NCBI RefSeq assembly: GCF_011761185.1
Contig: NZ_JAAOYM010000003.1
Location: forward strand, 1 to 64,000
Direction of reading: 5' to 3'
Length of the DNA stretch: 64,000 nt
Source of the DNA: Saccharomonospora amisosensis
Lineage (GTDB): Bacteria; Actinomycetota; Actinomycetes; Mycobacteriales; Pseudonocardiaceae
Shown here: positions 16,788-25,206 of the stretch, one piece after another
How the letters are laid out: the number at the start of each line of letters is the position of its first letter
Numbering within the stretch: the stretch's first letter is position 1
Made by a program: the position numbers and the translations under genes
Notes under the pieces: model-generated
The model's input: the letters and a program-made list of their open reading frames with translations, nothing else
The model's database searches: none
Told to the model about the DNA's origin: nothing

Positions 16788-18665
16788 TCACGCGGGGTCG
16801 AGGTCGACGTAGGTGTCGGCCAGGCCGCTGTCGGTGGCGTCCGGGTCTTGTTCGGCGAACTGGGCGAGTTCGGCCGGGTCGGTGGTGACGAGGTAGTTCT
16901 CCGTGGGTGAGGCCAGCGACTGGAACGCCACGCGTTGCGTGCCGGAGGACAGCAGTCCCTGGCCGCGGTCGGCCGACAGTAGGAACTGCCGCTCTCCTGC
17001 GGAGAGGTCGAAGGTTTCGGCGATTTCGTCGATGGCCTGCGGTGCCTGGCGCAGCAGGATTTGTGTGGCCGCGTTGCTCACGATGGCTTTGCCCAAATCG
17101 CTGCCGAGTAGGTCGGCGGTGTCCTGTGTGGCTACGGTCAGTCCCGCCCAGTGTTTGCGGGCGGCTTTGGCCATGCGGAACAGGAACTTCGCGCCTTCGG
17201 GCTGCTGCATCAGCAGCCACGCCTCGTCGACGACGACCAGCCGGGGCCGCCGGTACACGGGATGGGACACGTGTCGCCAGACCGCGTCGAGCACGAGCAG
17301 GGTGCCGATCGCGCGCAGTTCGTCGGGCAGATCCCGCAGCGAGAACACCACGAGGTGCCCGTCCGGGGTCACGGTCGTGGGACCGTCGAAGAGGTCGCCG
17401 AACGCCCCGTCGACGAAGGGATGCAACCTCGCCGCCAGATCACCGGCCACCGTGTCACCGTCGTCGCCGGTGGAGGCGAGCACGTCACGCAGATCGCGCA
17501 GCAGCGGCGCCGGGCGCGTCCAGGTCCGGGCGTCATGGGTGATGCCCGCGCGCCGGTAGGTGGCGGTGATCGCGGTATCGAGGACGGCGCGTTCGGCGGC
17601 GGTGACCTCCGTGCCCAAGAGCACCGCCAGGACGGTGTGCAGGAACAGGCTGCGCCGCTTGAGGGCGTCTCGTGGTGCGGTGCGCCGTCCCCGGGCGTCG
17701 GTGTGCACGGGCAGGTCGAACGGGTTCAGCCGCACCCCGCCCGCGCCGAGGTGCACGTAGCTGCCGCCGACCTGGCAGGCCAGTCGGGCGTACTCGTCTT
17801 CGGGGTCGACGACGAACGCCTGCACCCCCTGCGCGGCCGCCCCGTCGTCGGTGCTTTCGGGGTTGCGGTAGAGGCTGCGCAGCGTTTCGAGCTTGACGAG
17901 GTAACTCTTGCCCGCGCCGCTTCGGCCCAGGACGACGGAGTTGTAGTTGTCGCAGGCGAACCGGTCCCAGTGCACCAGCCCGGCAGAGCCGATGTTGTAG
18001 CCGTAGAGCACGCCGCTGGGGGAGGCGGTGGTCGGGTCCGTGGGCGGCAGATCCGGTGAGGTGAACGGATACGCGGCCGAGGCGGCCGCGGTGTCGAACG
18101 TCCTTTTCAGACCAAGCGGGTCCAGCCCGAGCGGCAGCGTGGATACCCACCCCTGCAACGCCCGGTAGGTGGCGGGTTTGGCGTCCAGCAGCAGCGACGC
18201 GCACAGCGACCGCAGTGCCGAGACTTCCTCGGCGAGTGTGGCTTCGTCGGGGGCGTGGACGGTGAGGTAGAGGCCGCAGCGGAACAGGCGCCCGTCGCCG
18301 CGGGCGATGCGGTGGGAGAGTTCGGCGGCGTCCTCGGCCGCGGCGTCCAGGTCTGGGTCGTCGAGCCGGTCATGCCGAGCGTTGTGCCGACGGGAGGACT
18401 CCAGCTTCGCGCGTTGCTTGCGCAGCCCACTGGCGGCGGTGGCCGGATCAAGGGGCTGGACATGCACCGACACGTCCAGCCGCGCGGGGTAGGTCAGCAG
18501 CGGGGCGAGCCAACCGGGATAGACCTCCTGCGGATAGCCGGTGACCCCGAAGCTGGCGACGAACTCGTTGCCGACCTCCAAGTGCCGGGCGGCCACCGAC
18601 AACGAGTCGGGGGTGAATGCCTCCGCCGACCCCGAGCGGGGCGCGGTGTGTCGGGTGCGTGCCAT
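16788..18665 (-). CDS. VirB4-like T4SS ATPase
   Basis: A 625-residue protein. The N-terminal half has VTGYPQEVYPGWLAPLLTYP and DVSVHVQPLDPATAASGLRK, typical of actinobacterial VirB4/TraC. The ATPase domain has Walker A VVLGRSGAGKSYLVK (about 245-260), the VDPEDEYARL motif, Walker B RLVVVDEAWLLMQQPEGAKF (about 488) and a Gln motif TVATQDTADLL. It energises assembly of the conjugation channel. Its start lies 22 bases after the group II intron 3' end; the AAAGGTAG ribosome site is in the exon, so splicing keeps it. Confidence 0.92.
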   Translation of the reverse strand: MARTRHTAPRSGSAEAFTPDSLSVAARHLEVGNEFVASFGVTGYPQEVYPGWLAPLLTYPARLDVSVHVQPLDPATAASGLRKQRAKLESSRRHNARHDRLDDPDLDAAAEDAAELSHRIARGDGRLFRCGLYLTVHAPDEATLAEEVSALRSLCASLLLDAKPATYRALQGWVSTLPLGLDPLGLKRTFDTAAASAAYPFTSPDLPPTDPTTASPSGVLYGYNIGSAGLVHWDRFACDNYNSVVLGRSGAGKSYLVKLETLRSLYRNPESTDDGAAAQGVQAFVVDPEDEYARLACQVGGSYVHLGAGGVRLNPFDLPVHTDARGRRTAPRDALKRRSLFLHTVLAVLLGTEVTAAERAVLDTAITATYRRAGITHDARTWTRPAPLLRDLRDVLASTGDDGDTVAGDLAARLHPFVDGAFGDLFDGPTTVTPDGHLVVFSLRDLPDELRAIGTLLVLDAVWRHVSHPVYRRPRLVVVDEAWLLMQQPEGAKFLFRMAKAARKHWAGLTVATQDTADLLGSDLGKAIVSNAATQILLRQAPQAIDEIAETFDLSAGERQFLLSADRGQGLLSSGTQRVAFQSLASPTENYLVTTDPAELAQFAEQDPDATDSGLADTYVDLDPA

Positions 18666-18728
18666 GAGGTGTCTACCTTTCGATCTGTCGGGTAGGCCCC
18701 CCGCATTGCTGCGGGGGAGCCCCCCTCA

Positions 18729-18762
18729 GAACCGGACGTGCACCTTTCGGCGCATCCGGCTC
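18729..18762 (-). ncRNA. group II intron domain V
   Basis: A 34-nt hairpin: GAGCCGGATGCGCC, then GAAA, then GGTGCACGTCCGGTTC, with catalytic AGC near the 5' end and the two-base bulge of canonical domain V. Its first bases overlap the RT stop codon (TGAGCC). A GC-rich domain VI hairpin follows to 18687. Confidence 0.88.
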
Positions 18763-20533
18763 AAGCAGGTCCCAAGGACCGTGCAGAAGGGAGCTCCAGG
18801 GGGCCACACTGACTGCCAATTGCGTGGTGACTGCGGTGGCAGTCGGCGTGGACGAGCAAAAAGGGAGATTGCGCATGGTGTCCTCCGGTTGATCGGTAGA
18901 TCAGGCCGTCCGTGGTGCGGGTGCGGTGTAATGCCGCGAACCAATTCGCCCAGTCATGTACTGAGTCAGGTTCGTAGCCCGCGCCCGCGATGAGGTCCAG
19001 CCCGCAGAGTGGGCAGAGCCCTTTCTGTTTCGCAGCAAGGCTGACGTGGAATTGCCCGTCGGCCTGTGGGTGCCTGTATTTCCGTGTCCGCGCGGCCCAG
19101 TAGTCCGTCAGGCTCGGGTCGTCTTTGGACGCCGTTCCCTTGACCGGGATGTGCCGTTGGATGACGGTCCACACGAACTTGTACAGGTACCGTCCACTGT
19201 GATGATCACCGAACACCCAGTGGTCGTCGCGCCGGGAATGGAAGCGCCCGAAGTACCGGTCCTTGGTCCATGACCGGCTTTTCCGGGGATGCCGCCGCAG
19301 GGCCCATCTCCATGTCCTGTGCCACACGTAGTGGTCCAGGTCGGCGAAGATTTCCTTGGCTACCGCACCGCGGTAGTAGGTGGCCCAGCCCTTGATCAAC
19401 GGGTTGAGACGCTGGATCAGCAGCTCCGTGGTCGGGCTCTGCTCGACGATCCGGCGAATCTTGTCCTTGACCCGTTTCACCGCCTCGGCGCTGGGCTTGA
19501 TGAGCGTCTTCGGGCCGTACTTCCTCACGTTGAAGCCGAGGAAGTCGAAACCATCCTGGAGCCGGACGATTCGTGTCTTGTCCGGATGGATGGTCAGCCC
19601 GCGTGGCTCCAGCCACTCGGCCAGTTTCTCCTTGACCTGTTCGGCCTCGGTCTTCGAGGTGCAGAACACCACGAAGTCGTCGGCGTAGCGGACCAGGAGC
19701 GGCACCTGGGCCCTCTGCCTTTCGGTGAGATTGTCCAGGTCGCCGATAGCGGCTCCCATGCCGTGCAAGGCGATGTTCAGCAGAAGCGGGCTGATGACAC
19801 CGCCCTGGGGAGTTCCTTCCCCGGTGGCAATGAATCGCCCGTCCTGCATCACACCGGCCTTCAACCACCGGAGGACTGCCCCAGCAGCGGGGAAACCTCC
19901 GATAGCGTCCATCAGGCGTGTGTGGTCGATCCTGTCGAAAGCGCCGGCCAGGTCCGCGTCGAGGACCCACGTGCGGCGAGCAGTGCTGCGCGCGGTGAGC
20001 CGGAAGATCTTCTCGATCGCGTCGTGACAGCCACGTCCAGGGCGAAAACCGTAGTTCTTGCCCTCGAACCGCGCTTCCCATTCAGGTTCGAGGGCGTTTT
20101 TCACCCTGGCCTGCTGCGCCCGGTCCCGGATCGTCGGGATACCGAGCGGACGGGATTTCCCACCAGCCTTCGGGATGTGCACTCGCCGTACCGGCCTGAC
20201 GTCGGTGGCGGGCTCGTGGGCGAGTGTCCTCGCCAGTCTGCCTCGCTCCTGTGCCGTCAGAGCCCTCGCCCCGTCGATGCCGGGAGTACGGCGCCCCGCG
20301 CTGAGCTGCGTGACCCGGCGAACACTCACCAGAGTGTTCGCGCGGGAGCGCAGCATGAGCTTCTGGAGATTCCGGACCTTCTTCAGGTCCCCTTCCTGCG
20401 CGGCCGTGAAGATCCGTTGCCTCAGTCGCCGTACGTCCCGCTCGGCCTGTGCCCAGTTGATGCTGTGCCAGGCTTGCGCGTCGCCCGTGGCCTCGTTCAA
20501 CGGAGGCACCGCCATGTCGGCTACCGCGTCCAC
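18761..20533 (-). CDS. group II intron reverse transcriptase/maturase with HNH domain
   Basis: A 590-residue LtrA-type protein. RT blocks include TPGIDGARA, RPLGIPTIRDRAQQARVKNA, NYGFRPGRGCHDAIEKIFRL, WVLDADLAGAFDRIDH, GTPQGGVISPLLLNIALHGM and the catalytic RYADDFVVF (about 292-300). The maturase/X domain follows (LIKGWATYYRGAVAKEIFAD). The C-terminal end has CPLCGLDLIAG and LVHADCHRSHHAIG, an HNH-type endonuclease, so the intron probably has full retrohoming ability. No frameshift is seen. The stop codon overlaps domain V. Confidence 0.93.
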   Translation of the reverse strand: MDAVADMAVPPLNEATGDAQAWHSINWAQAERDVRRLRQRIFTAAQEGDLKKVRNLQKLMLRSRANTLVSVRRVTQLSAGRRTPGIDGARALTAQERGRLARTLAHEPATDVRPVRRVHIPKAGGKSRPLGIPTIRDRAQQARVKNALEPEWEARFEGKNYGFRPGRGCHDAIEKIFRLTARSTARRTWVLDADLAGAFDRIDHTRLMDAIGGFPAAGAVLRWLKAGVMQDGRFIATGEGTPQGGVISPLLLNIALHGMGAAIGDLDNLTERQRAQVPLLVRYADDFVVFCTSKTEAEQVKEKLAEWLEPRGLTIHPDKTRIVRLQDGFDFLGFNVRKYGPKTLIKPSAEAVKRVKDKIRRIVEQSPTTELLIQRLNPLIKGWATYYRGAVAKEIFADLDHYVWHRTWRWALRRHPRKSRSWTKDRYFGRFHSRRDDHWVFGDHHSGRYLYKFVWTVIQRHIPVKGTASKDDPSLTDYWAARTRKYRHPQADGQFHVSLAAKQKGLCPLCGLDLIAGAGYEPDSVHDWANWFAALHRTRTTDGLIYRSTGGHHAQSPFLLVHADCHRSHHAIGSQCGPLELPSARSLGPA

Positions 20534-21196
20534 GTTGTTCCCTTCCGTCGTCTAACTCGGCTGCTGGTAATGACTTCTGTGTGCTCGGTTGTCCTCACGG
20601 ACCCACCAGACCCGCGTGGGCTCCCTTTCGGGCCCGGCCACCATGGGCCGGTATCCGCCGGGTTATGCGCAGCGGCTGAGGTGCCTGGTGCTGCGGTTTC
20701 CCCTGGGCTTTCGCCCCAGCGGCGTTCGCTTCTCGGGTCTTCCTGTTCCCGCAAGGGAGTTCTGCCGTGGTTGCCCGTGGCTTACCGAAACGCATCCGCT
20801 TCGGACCCTTACGGGGTTTCGCTGTTCCGCTCCTTCCAGAAACGACCTGCGAGGACGTCCCCTATACCCCGGACCCGGTGGTGATCACGCCGCCCGATAG
20901 ACGACTCGGACGGCCACGTGGGCTTCTCAACCCGGTAGGCCATTAACCGCCGATTGCTTGCCATGACGCGGTCTGACTATGACGAGGCTTCATCAGGGAT
21001 TCACTGGTGTTCGTCCGTCAGGTCTTCTCCCCGCCCCGTGGCTCCGCCATGGCTCGGCAGTGCCCTTCGGGCTTTCCGGGAGGCTTCTCCCCACGCCGTT
21101 ACCAGCGCAGTTCGCTCCCTGGGAGACCGGCTCAGTGATCACTTAGCCGGAGCGACAGATCACCTCCTTCTTGTCGCCACTGGGCAGAGCGGCTTT

Positions 21197-22408
21197 TCAG
21201 CTCGCACCGTCGTCGTAGTCCCAGTCCTCGTCCTCGTCCAGCCACGGCCCGGACTGCGGCCGGCTGGGTCGCGGCGTTTGCGCGGACGGCCGCGTCGTCT
21301 CCGGGCGGGCCGCGTAAGAAGCCGTTTCGAGGTCTGGATCGGTGGCGTCCTCGTCGTCGCCGTAGAGGTCGGTGAAGGTGGCGGTGGCGGTGACGACCTC
21401 CTCGGCGGCGGCCAGCCCCGCCGAGGGCGGCAGGAAGGTGTCGGGGTTGCAGGCTGAGGCCAAGACACCGGTCGCGGCGGCAGCATCCAGCGGGGTGAGC
21501 ACGATCCCGGCCGGGGCGAGCAGCTCGGCGGCCTCACCGAGGCGGCGCACCAGCCGTTGCTCGGCCGCCTGCCGCGCCCCATCGTCCACCGAGCGCTCGG
21601 CGCCCCGCCGCCGCCAGGGCAGCACGCTCGACGTGGCAGGTGCCGTGCCGGGGCGCATCGGCTCGCGCAGCACGAGCAGCACCTGGCGGCGCAGCAGGTC
21701 GGCTTGGGCGTTGAGGTCGGCGAGGTGGTCCGCGTGGTCCCGCGCGGCGGCTTCCAGCGCTGGGTGCGCGAGCCCTCCCGCGCGAGCACGCAGCGCGGCG
21801 ATCTGGGGCCTGAGGTCGAGCCGTTCGGCCCGCACCAGGAATTGCACCGGAGCGGTCAAACTGTGCAGATAGCGGGCGAACGATGCGACCAGCGCCTCCT
21901 GCTCGCCCGGTGTGCGCAGCGAGAAGTTCACCGTCGAGCAGACCGCGATCACGGCGAGCCCGTCCCGACCGAGGTCGACGATCCCGGCGTGCGCGCCGGT
22001 GTCGCTGACACCACGGGCCGGCAGTTCCAACGGTGCCGGGGACACCGGCTCGGCACCGGCCGAGCGCGCCTGGGTTGCCCGAGCTGTCAGCCAGGCCGGG
22101 GCCGCGCGCACACCGTCGGGCGCGGCGACCCGGTGCCGCGGGGACAGGTGCTGGCGGATCGCGGCAAGCGCGAGCCTGTCCAGCGGGATTCCGTGGCGCT
22201 GTCCCAGGGCCAGCACCGTGACCGCGAGCCCGACCGGCACCGCCACGATCAAAAACACCGGCAGCGGCACCAGCGTGCGGGTCAGCGAGTACAGGCCATA
22301 CAGCAGCGACCCGGCCGCGCCAAGGATCGCCAGCTGCCGGGTGGTCAGCGGCCCCAGCACCCGGTCCGGGCGATCGACATCGGCCGGGACGCGCACAGGA
22401 CTGGTCAT
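21197..22408 (-). CDS. PrgI-family (VirB3-like) T4SS membrane protein
   Basis: A 403-residue protein. The N-terminus (VRVPADVDRPDRVLGPLTTR followed by two hydrophobic segments, about 25-70) is a PrgI domain, the Gram-positive VirB3 counterpart. The long soluble C-terminal part has GIVDLGRDGLAVIAVCSTVN and VASFARYLHSLTAPVQFLVR, seen in actinobacterial PrgI-SCO6880-like proteins. The ATG at 22408 has GAGGTG eight bases upstream, and the VirB6-like gene ends 11 bp before. It likely anchors VirB4 at the membrane. The group II intron begins 16 bp after the stop. Confidence 0.82.
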   Translation of the reverse strand: MTSPVRVPADVDRPDRVLGPLTTRQLAILGAAGSLLYGLYSLTRTLVPLPVFLIVAVPVGLAVTVLALGQRHGIPLDRLALAAIRQHLSPRHRVAAPDGVRAAPAWLTARATQARSAGAEPVSPAPLELPARGVSDTGAHAGIVDLGRDGLAVIAVCSTVNFSLRTPGEQEALVASFARYLHSLTAPVQFLVRAERLDLRPQIAALRARAGGLAHPALEAAARDHADHLADLNAQADLLRRQVLLVLREPMRPGTAPATSSVLPWRRRGAERSVDDGARQAAEQRLVRRLGEAAELLAPAGIVLTPLDAAAATGVLASACNPDTFLPPSAGLAAAEEVVTATATFTDLYGDDEDATDPDLETASYAARPETTRPSAQTPRPSRPQSGPWLDEDEDWDYDDGAS

Positions 22409-22419
22409 CACCAAGCACC

Positions 22420-24693
22420 TCACTTCGTTGTCGGGCCCCGTCCTCCGGGCAGGTCCAGGGGCAGCGGCAGTTGCGTTCCGGTTCGCCGCTTCGCCGAGGC
22501 AGCCGCGCCCTCGCTGTCGGCCGGCGGGGGTGGCGGCTGGGGTTCGCGGCGCACCCCCAGGGGCAGCGGCCACTGGCCCGAGGCCAGCGGCCGGTTGCCG
22601 GTGTAGGCATCACGTACCGGGCGGCGCGGGGCGCGGGCGGCGCGGTTGATCCGGCCGGACGGGGTGATCAGTGCGGGCCCGCTCTGCCGCGGCGGGCCGG
22701 TCTGCGTGGGGTCGGCGAGGTCGTCGGCCACCGTCCGCCTCGGCGGGCGCGGTGGCGCGGGACGCAGGTGGATCGGCAGCATCCCGGTGTTCGGCGCGAT
22801 CAGCGCCCGGGGCAGCTGCGCGGGCGGGCGGGCGTTGCGGTTGACCCGCCCATCCGCAGTCAACAGCCCGGGCTGCCGCCCCGGCGGCGGCATGGCGGGG
22901 TGTCGCCGCTCGGCCAGGTCGTCGGCCAGCGACTGGCGCCCAACCCGATCCGGCTCCCGGCGGGTGGTGATCGGCAACCCGAGCTGATCACCAGGCAACG
23001 CACCGGGCAGCAAAGCTGGAGGCAGCGCTCTCGGGTTCGCGACCACCTTCCGCTGCTGCCCGGACCCGCTCGCGGTGAACAGCGACAGCTGCCCAGGGCC
23101 GGGCCCGCGGTCCGCGACGCTCCCTGCGCCAGGCACCTCTCCCACGCGTGTGGACGCACGCGGCGAAGGCCGCCGGCGGCCTACCCGCATCGGCAGCATG
23201 AGCTGGCCCGACCGGGTCGACGGGGGATCCGCCGACACCCCACCACCGCCCCGTAGGCGGGGCCCGCCGCCCTTGCCGCCGTTGCCACCGAACAGGGAAC
23301 CGGCGCCGCCGAGCAGGCCCATCGTCTTGTAGACGATCACGCCGCGCACGAGCGACCCGAGCAGGGAGCGTCGCCCGCTACTCATCGGTCGCACACACCA
23401 GAACGGGATCTTGATCAGCACCCACATCAGCGCCAGGCACAACAGCAGATTGATCAACCCGGACACGTTCGGGCCGAACACCGTGAACCCGCCGGGCGCG
23501 AAAAACACCCGCAACGCCACGACCATCGCCAGCGACTGCCCGACCTGGATCGCCAGCACCCCGCCGAAGGCTTTCCACCACGCCTGCGCGATGCCCTCGG
23601 TCTGCGGCAAGGCATGCCACATCAGCACGATCGGGGCAGCCGCGATCAGCAGGATCGTCAGCATCACCCGCACGATGAACGTCAGCAGCAAGACGACGAC
23701 CATGACCGCGAGCGCCAGGCCAAGGAACACCAGCCACAACCCGCCGCCGCTGAGCGCGGCCAGAACCATGTCGGTCAGCGCCCTGCCCGCGGCCCGGGGG
23801 TTGAGACCCTCACCGATCACCGCCCGGGCGAGCGCATTGGCGATCTGGATCGCCTTCGTCGCCAGAAACAACGACAACGTTCCGGCGAGGAACCCCACGA
23901 CGACCCGGGGCGCGATCTCCTTAACGGAGTAGCGAGTCTGCAGGGTCTCATAGCCCATCACGACCATTCCGGCGAGCACGACGAGGATCACGTAGGTCGC
24001 GAGCAGGATCTGCCACGACTGAGTCCACAACTGCCCCACGCTGGGCAGCGCACTCGGCTCCGGCGTGGTCAGCAGGGTCTTGCCCAACAACTCCAGCAGC
24101 GGATTCAGCGCGTCGGTGACCACGCCCCGGAAGAAGCTGTCGATGCCTTCGCTGATGCAGGCGACCGGATCGGTGATGCCGCACTCCTGCCCCTGACCCC
24201 CATCACCCGAACCGGGTGCCTGGGGCTGGCTCGGGCCAGCGGGGCCGATCGGTATCGGCTGCGGAATGCAATTCGGCCCCTCACACGGCGCGGGCGCCGA
24301 CAGGGTCGATGCGGAAGCGCCACCCAACCCCCCGCACTCGGGCAGCAACGCCCCCGGGAAACACGGGACAGGCGTGGGCAGACCGGTGATCGGCGGCAGC
24401 ACCGACGTCGGTGACGGATCGCTCGAAGACCGCGACGCGCGACCCCGGTCGGAACTCGTGCAGACCGGGTCCATCGAGTCCGGACCACACGCCGGATCGT
24501 CCACCGACGGCAGCGGCAACGGAGGCGGTTGCGCCGCAGCCGACGGTACTGCCGCGGCTGCGGGCTGGGGTGCCTGCCCGGTCGCGGCCGACGCGGTGAG
24601 GACAACCCCAGCCGCCGCGACGAGCAACGGCGCCAGCACCCCGACCGCGCGGACCCAACCCCGCCTCGCCCTGCCGGTGGGCGGAGCGGACAT
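22420..24693 (-). CDS. VirB6/TrbL-like channel protein with repeat-bearing C-terminal tail
   Basis: About 757 residues. A signal-like segment (about 12-40, VLAPLLVAAAGVVLTASAAT) is followed by a Pro/Ser-rich extracellular part with Cys residues. A block of several transmembrane helices follows (ILLATYVILVVLAGMVVMGY, ... LWLVFLGLALAVMVVVLLL, VMLTILLIAAAPIVLMWHAL), as in VirB6 channels. After a Gly-rich linker comes a cytoplasmic tail of about 270 residues, Pro/Arg-rich, with recurring short motifs (see findings). The ATG at 24693 gives the signal peptide; GTG at 24750 would add 19 residues. Confidence 0.82.
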   Translation of the reverse strand: MSAPPTGRARRGWVRAVGVLAPLLVAAAGVVLTASAATGQAPQPAAAAVPSAAAQPPPLPLPSVDDPACGPDSMDPVCTSSDRGRASRSSSDPSPTSVLPPITGLPTPVPCFPGALLPECGGLGGASASTLSAPAPCEGPNCIPQPIPIGPAGPSQPQAPGSGDGGQGQECGITDPVACISEGIDSFFRGVVTDALNPLLELLGKTLLTTPEPSALPSVGQLWTQSWQILLATYVILVVLAGMVVMGYETLQTRYSVKEIAPRVVVGFLAGTLSLFLATKAIQIANALARAVIGEGLNPRAAGRALTDMVLAALSGGGLWLVFLGLALAVMVVVLLLTFIVRVMLTILLIAAAPIVLMWHALPQTEGIAQAWWKAFGGVLAIQVGQSLAMVVALRVFFAPGGFTVFGPNVSGLINLLLCLALMWVLIKIPFWCVRPMSSGRRSLLGSLVRGVIVYKTMGLLGGAGSLFGGNGGKGGGPRLRGGGGVSADPPSTRSGQLMLPMRVGRRRPSPRASTRVGEVPGAGSVADRGPGPGQLSLFTASGSGQQRKVVANPRALPPALLPGALPGDQLGLPITTRREPDRVGRQSLADDLAERRHPAMPPPGRQPGLLTADGRVNRNARPPAQLPRALIAPNTGMLPIHLRPAPPRPPRRTVADDLADPTQTGPPRQSGPALITPSGRINRAARAPRRPVRDAYTGNRPLASGQWPLPLGVRREPQPPPPPADSEGAAASAKRRTGTQLPLPLDLPGGRGPTTK

Positions 24694-24753
24694 CAGCCGC
24701 ACGGGCGGGACCGGCGGCCGTGCTAAAGATGTTCGGCATGGTGCGGCCACGGC

Positions 24754-25206
24754 TCACACCCCACCCACGATGCCCTTGAGGATCTCGACCACCAGCGGGG
24801 CAAGAGCAGCCAAGCCGAACCCAACAGCAGCGGCCTTCAACGCGCCCTTGGCCTTCTCGACCTCCCCCGGATCACCCGAAGCCATCAAGTAGCGCAATCC
24901 GCCAATGGTCAAGAACACCACGGCGACCCCAGCGAGGATCCCCATAATCCAAGAGCGAATGTTGTTCAAAACCTCATCAACGGTGCGGGCGAGCGCGACG
25001 ACCTGCACCGCTTCCGCCCGCGCGACCGAGGACGACAACAGCACACCGCTGACGGTCAGCCAGCCGAGGACCAGCACGACACGGTGGCCGTGTCGACCGC
25101 GTCGTGGCCGCGTGACAGCGGGCGCGACCGAGCTGGAACATCTGGACGCTGTCCGTCGTGTCGGTGGGCAGTAATGACGGCAGCGGCGGGATGGTGTCAG
25201 TCGCAT
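24754..25206 (-). CDS. VirB2-like conjugative pilin
   Basis: A 150-residue protein. A basic N-terminus and hydrophobic stretch ending AVARAEA (about 60-66) look like a long signal peptide. The mature part (about 85 residues) has two hydrophobic helices, SWIMGILAGVAVVFLTIGGL and AAVGFGLAALAPLVVEILKG, separated by a short charged loop (MASGDPGEVEKAKGA). This is the TrbC/VirB2 pilin arrangement. It overlaps the upstream gene by ten bases and sits directly before the VirB6-like gene, consistent with a T4SS operon. The exact start is uncertain. Confidence 0.82.
   Translation of the reverse strand: MRLTPSRRCRHYCPPTRRTASRCSSSVAPAVTRPRRGRHGHRVVLVLGWLTVSGVLLSSSVARAEAVQVVALARTVDEVLNNIRSWIMGILAGVAVVFLTIGGLRYLMASGDPGEVEKAKGALKAAAVGFGLAALAPLVVEILKGIVGGV

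Larger units (their letters stand above)
18687..21180 (-). mobile_element. group II intron with encoded reverse transcriptase
   Basis: A 2494-nt intron on the minus strand between the PrgI-like and VirB4 genes. The 5' end is placed at 21180 (GTGGCGACAAGAAGG), a slightly non-standard GUGYG start, so it may be off by a few bases. The 3' end is CCTACCCGAC at 18687, identical to the fragment at 4005. Domain I-III sequence occupies about 20534-21180, the RT gene fills domain IV, and domain V is at 18762-18729. The insertion is 16 bp past the PrgI stop and 22 bp before the VirB4 start, so the operon transcript must contain it. Confidence 0.85.

Noticed and set aside
16729-17220. Upstream extension of the coupling ATPase frame to 1016 codons
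   Set aside because: The extension overlaps the VirB4 gene; ATG 16728 has a good ribosome site and a sensible N-terminus.
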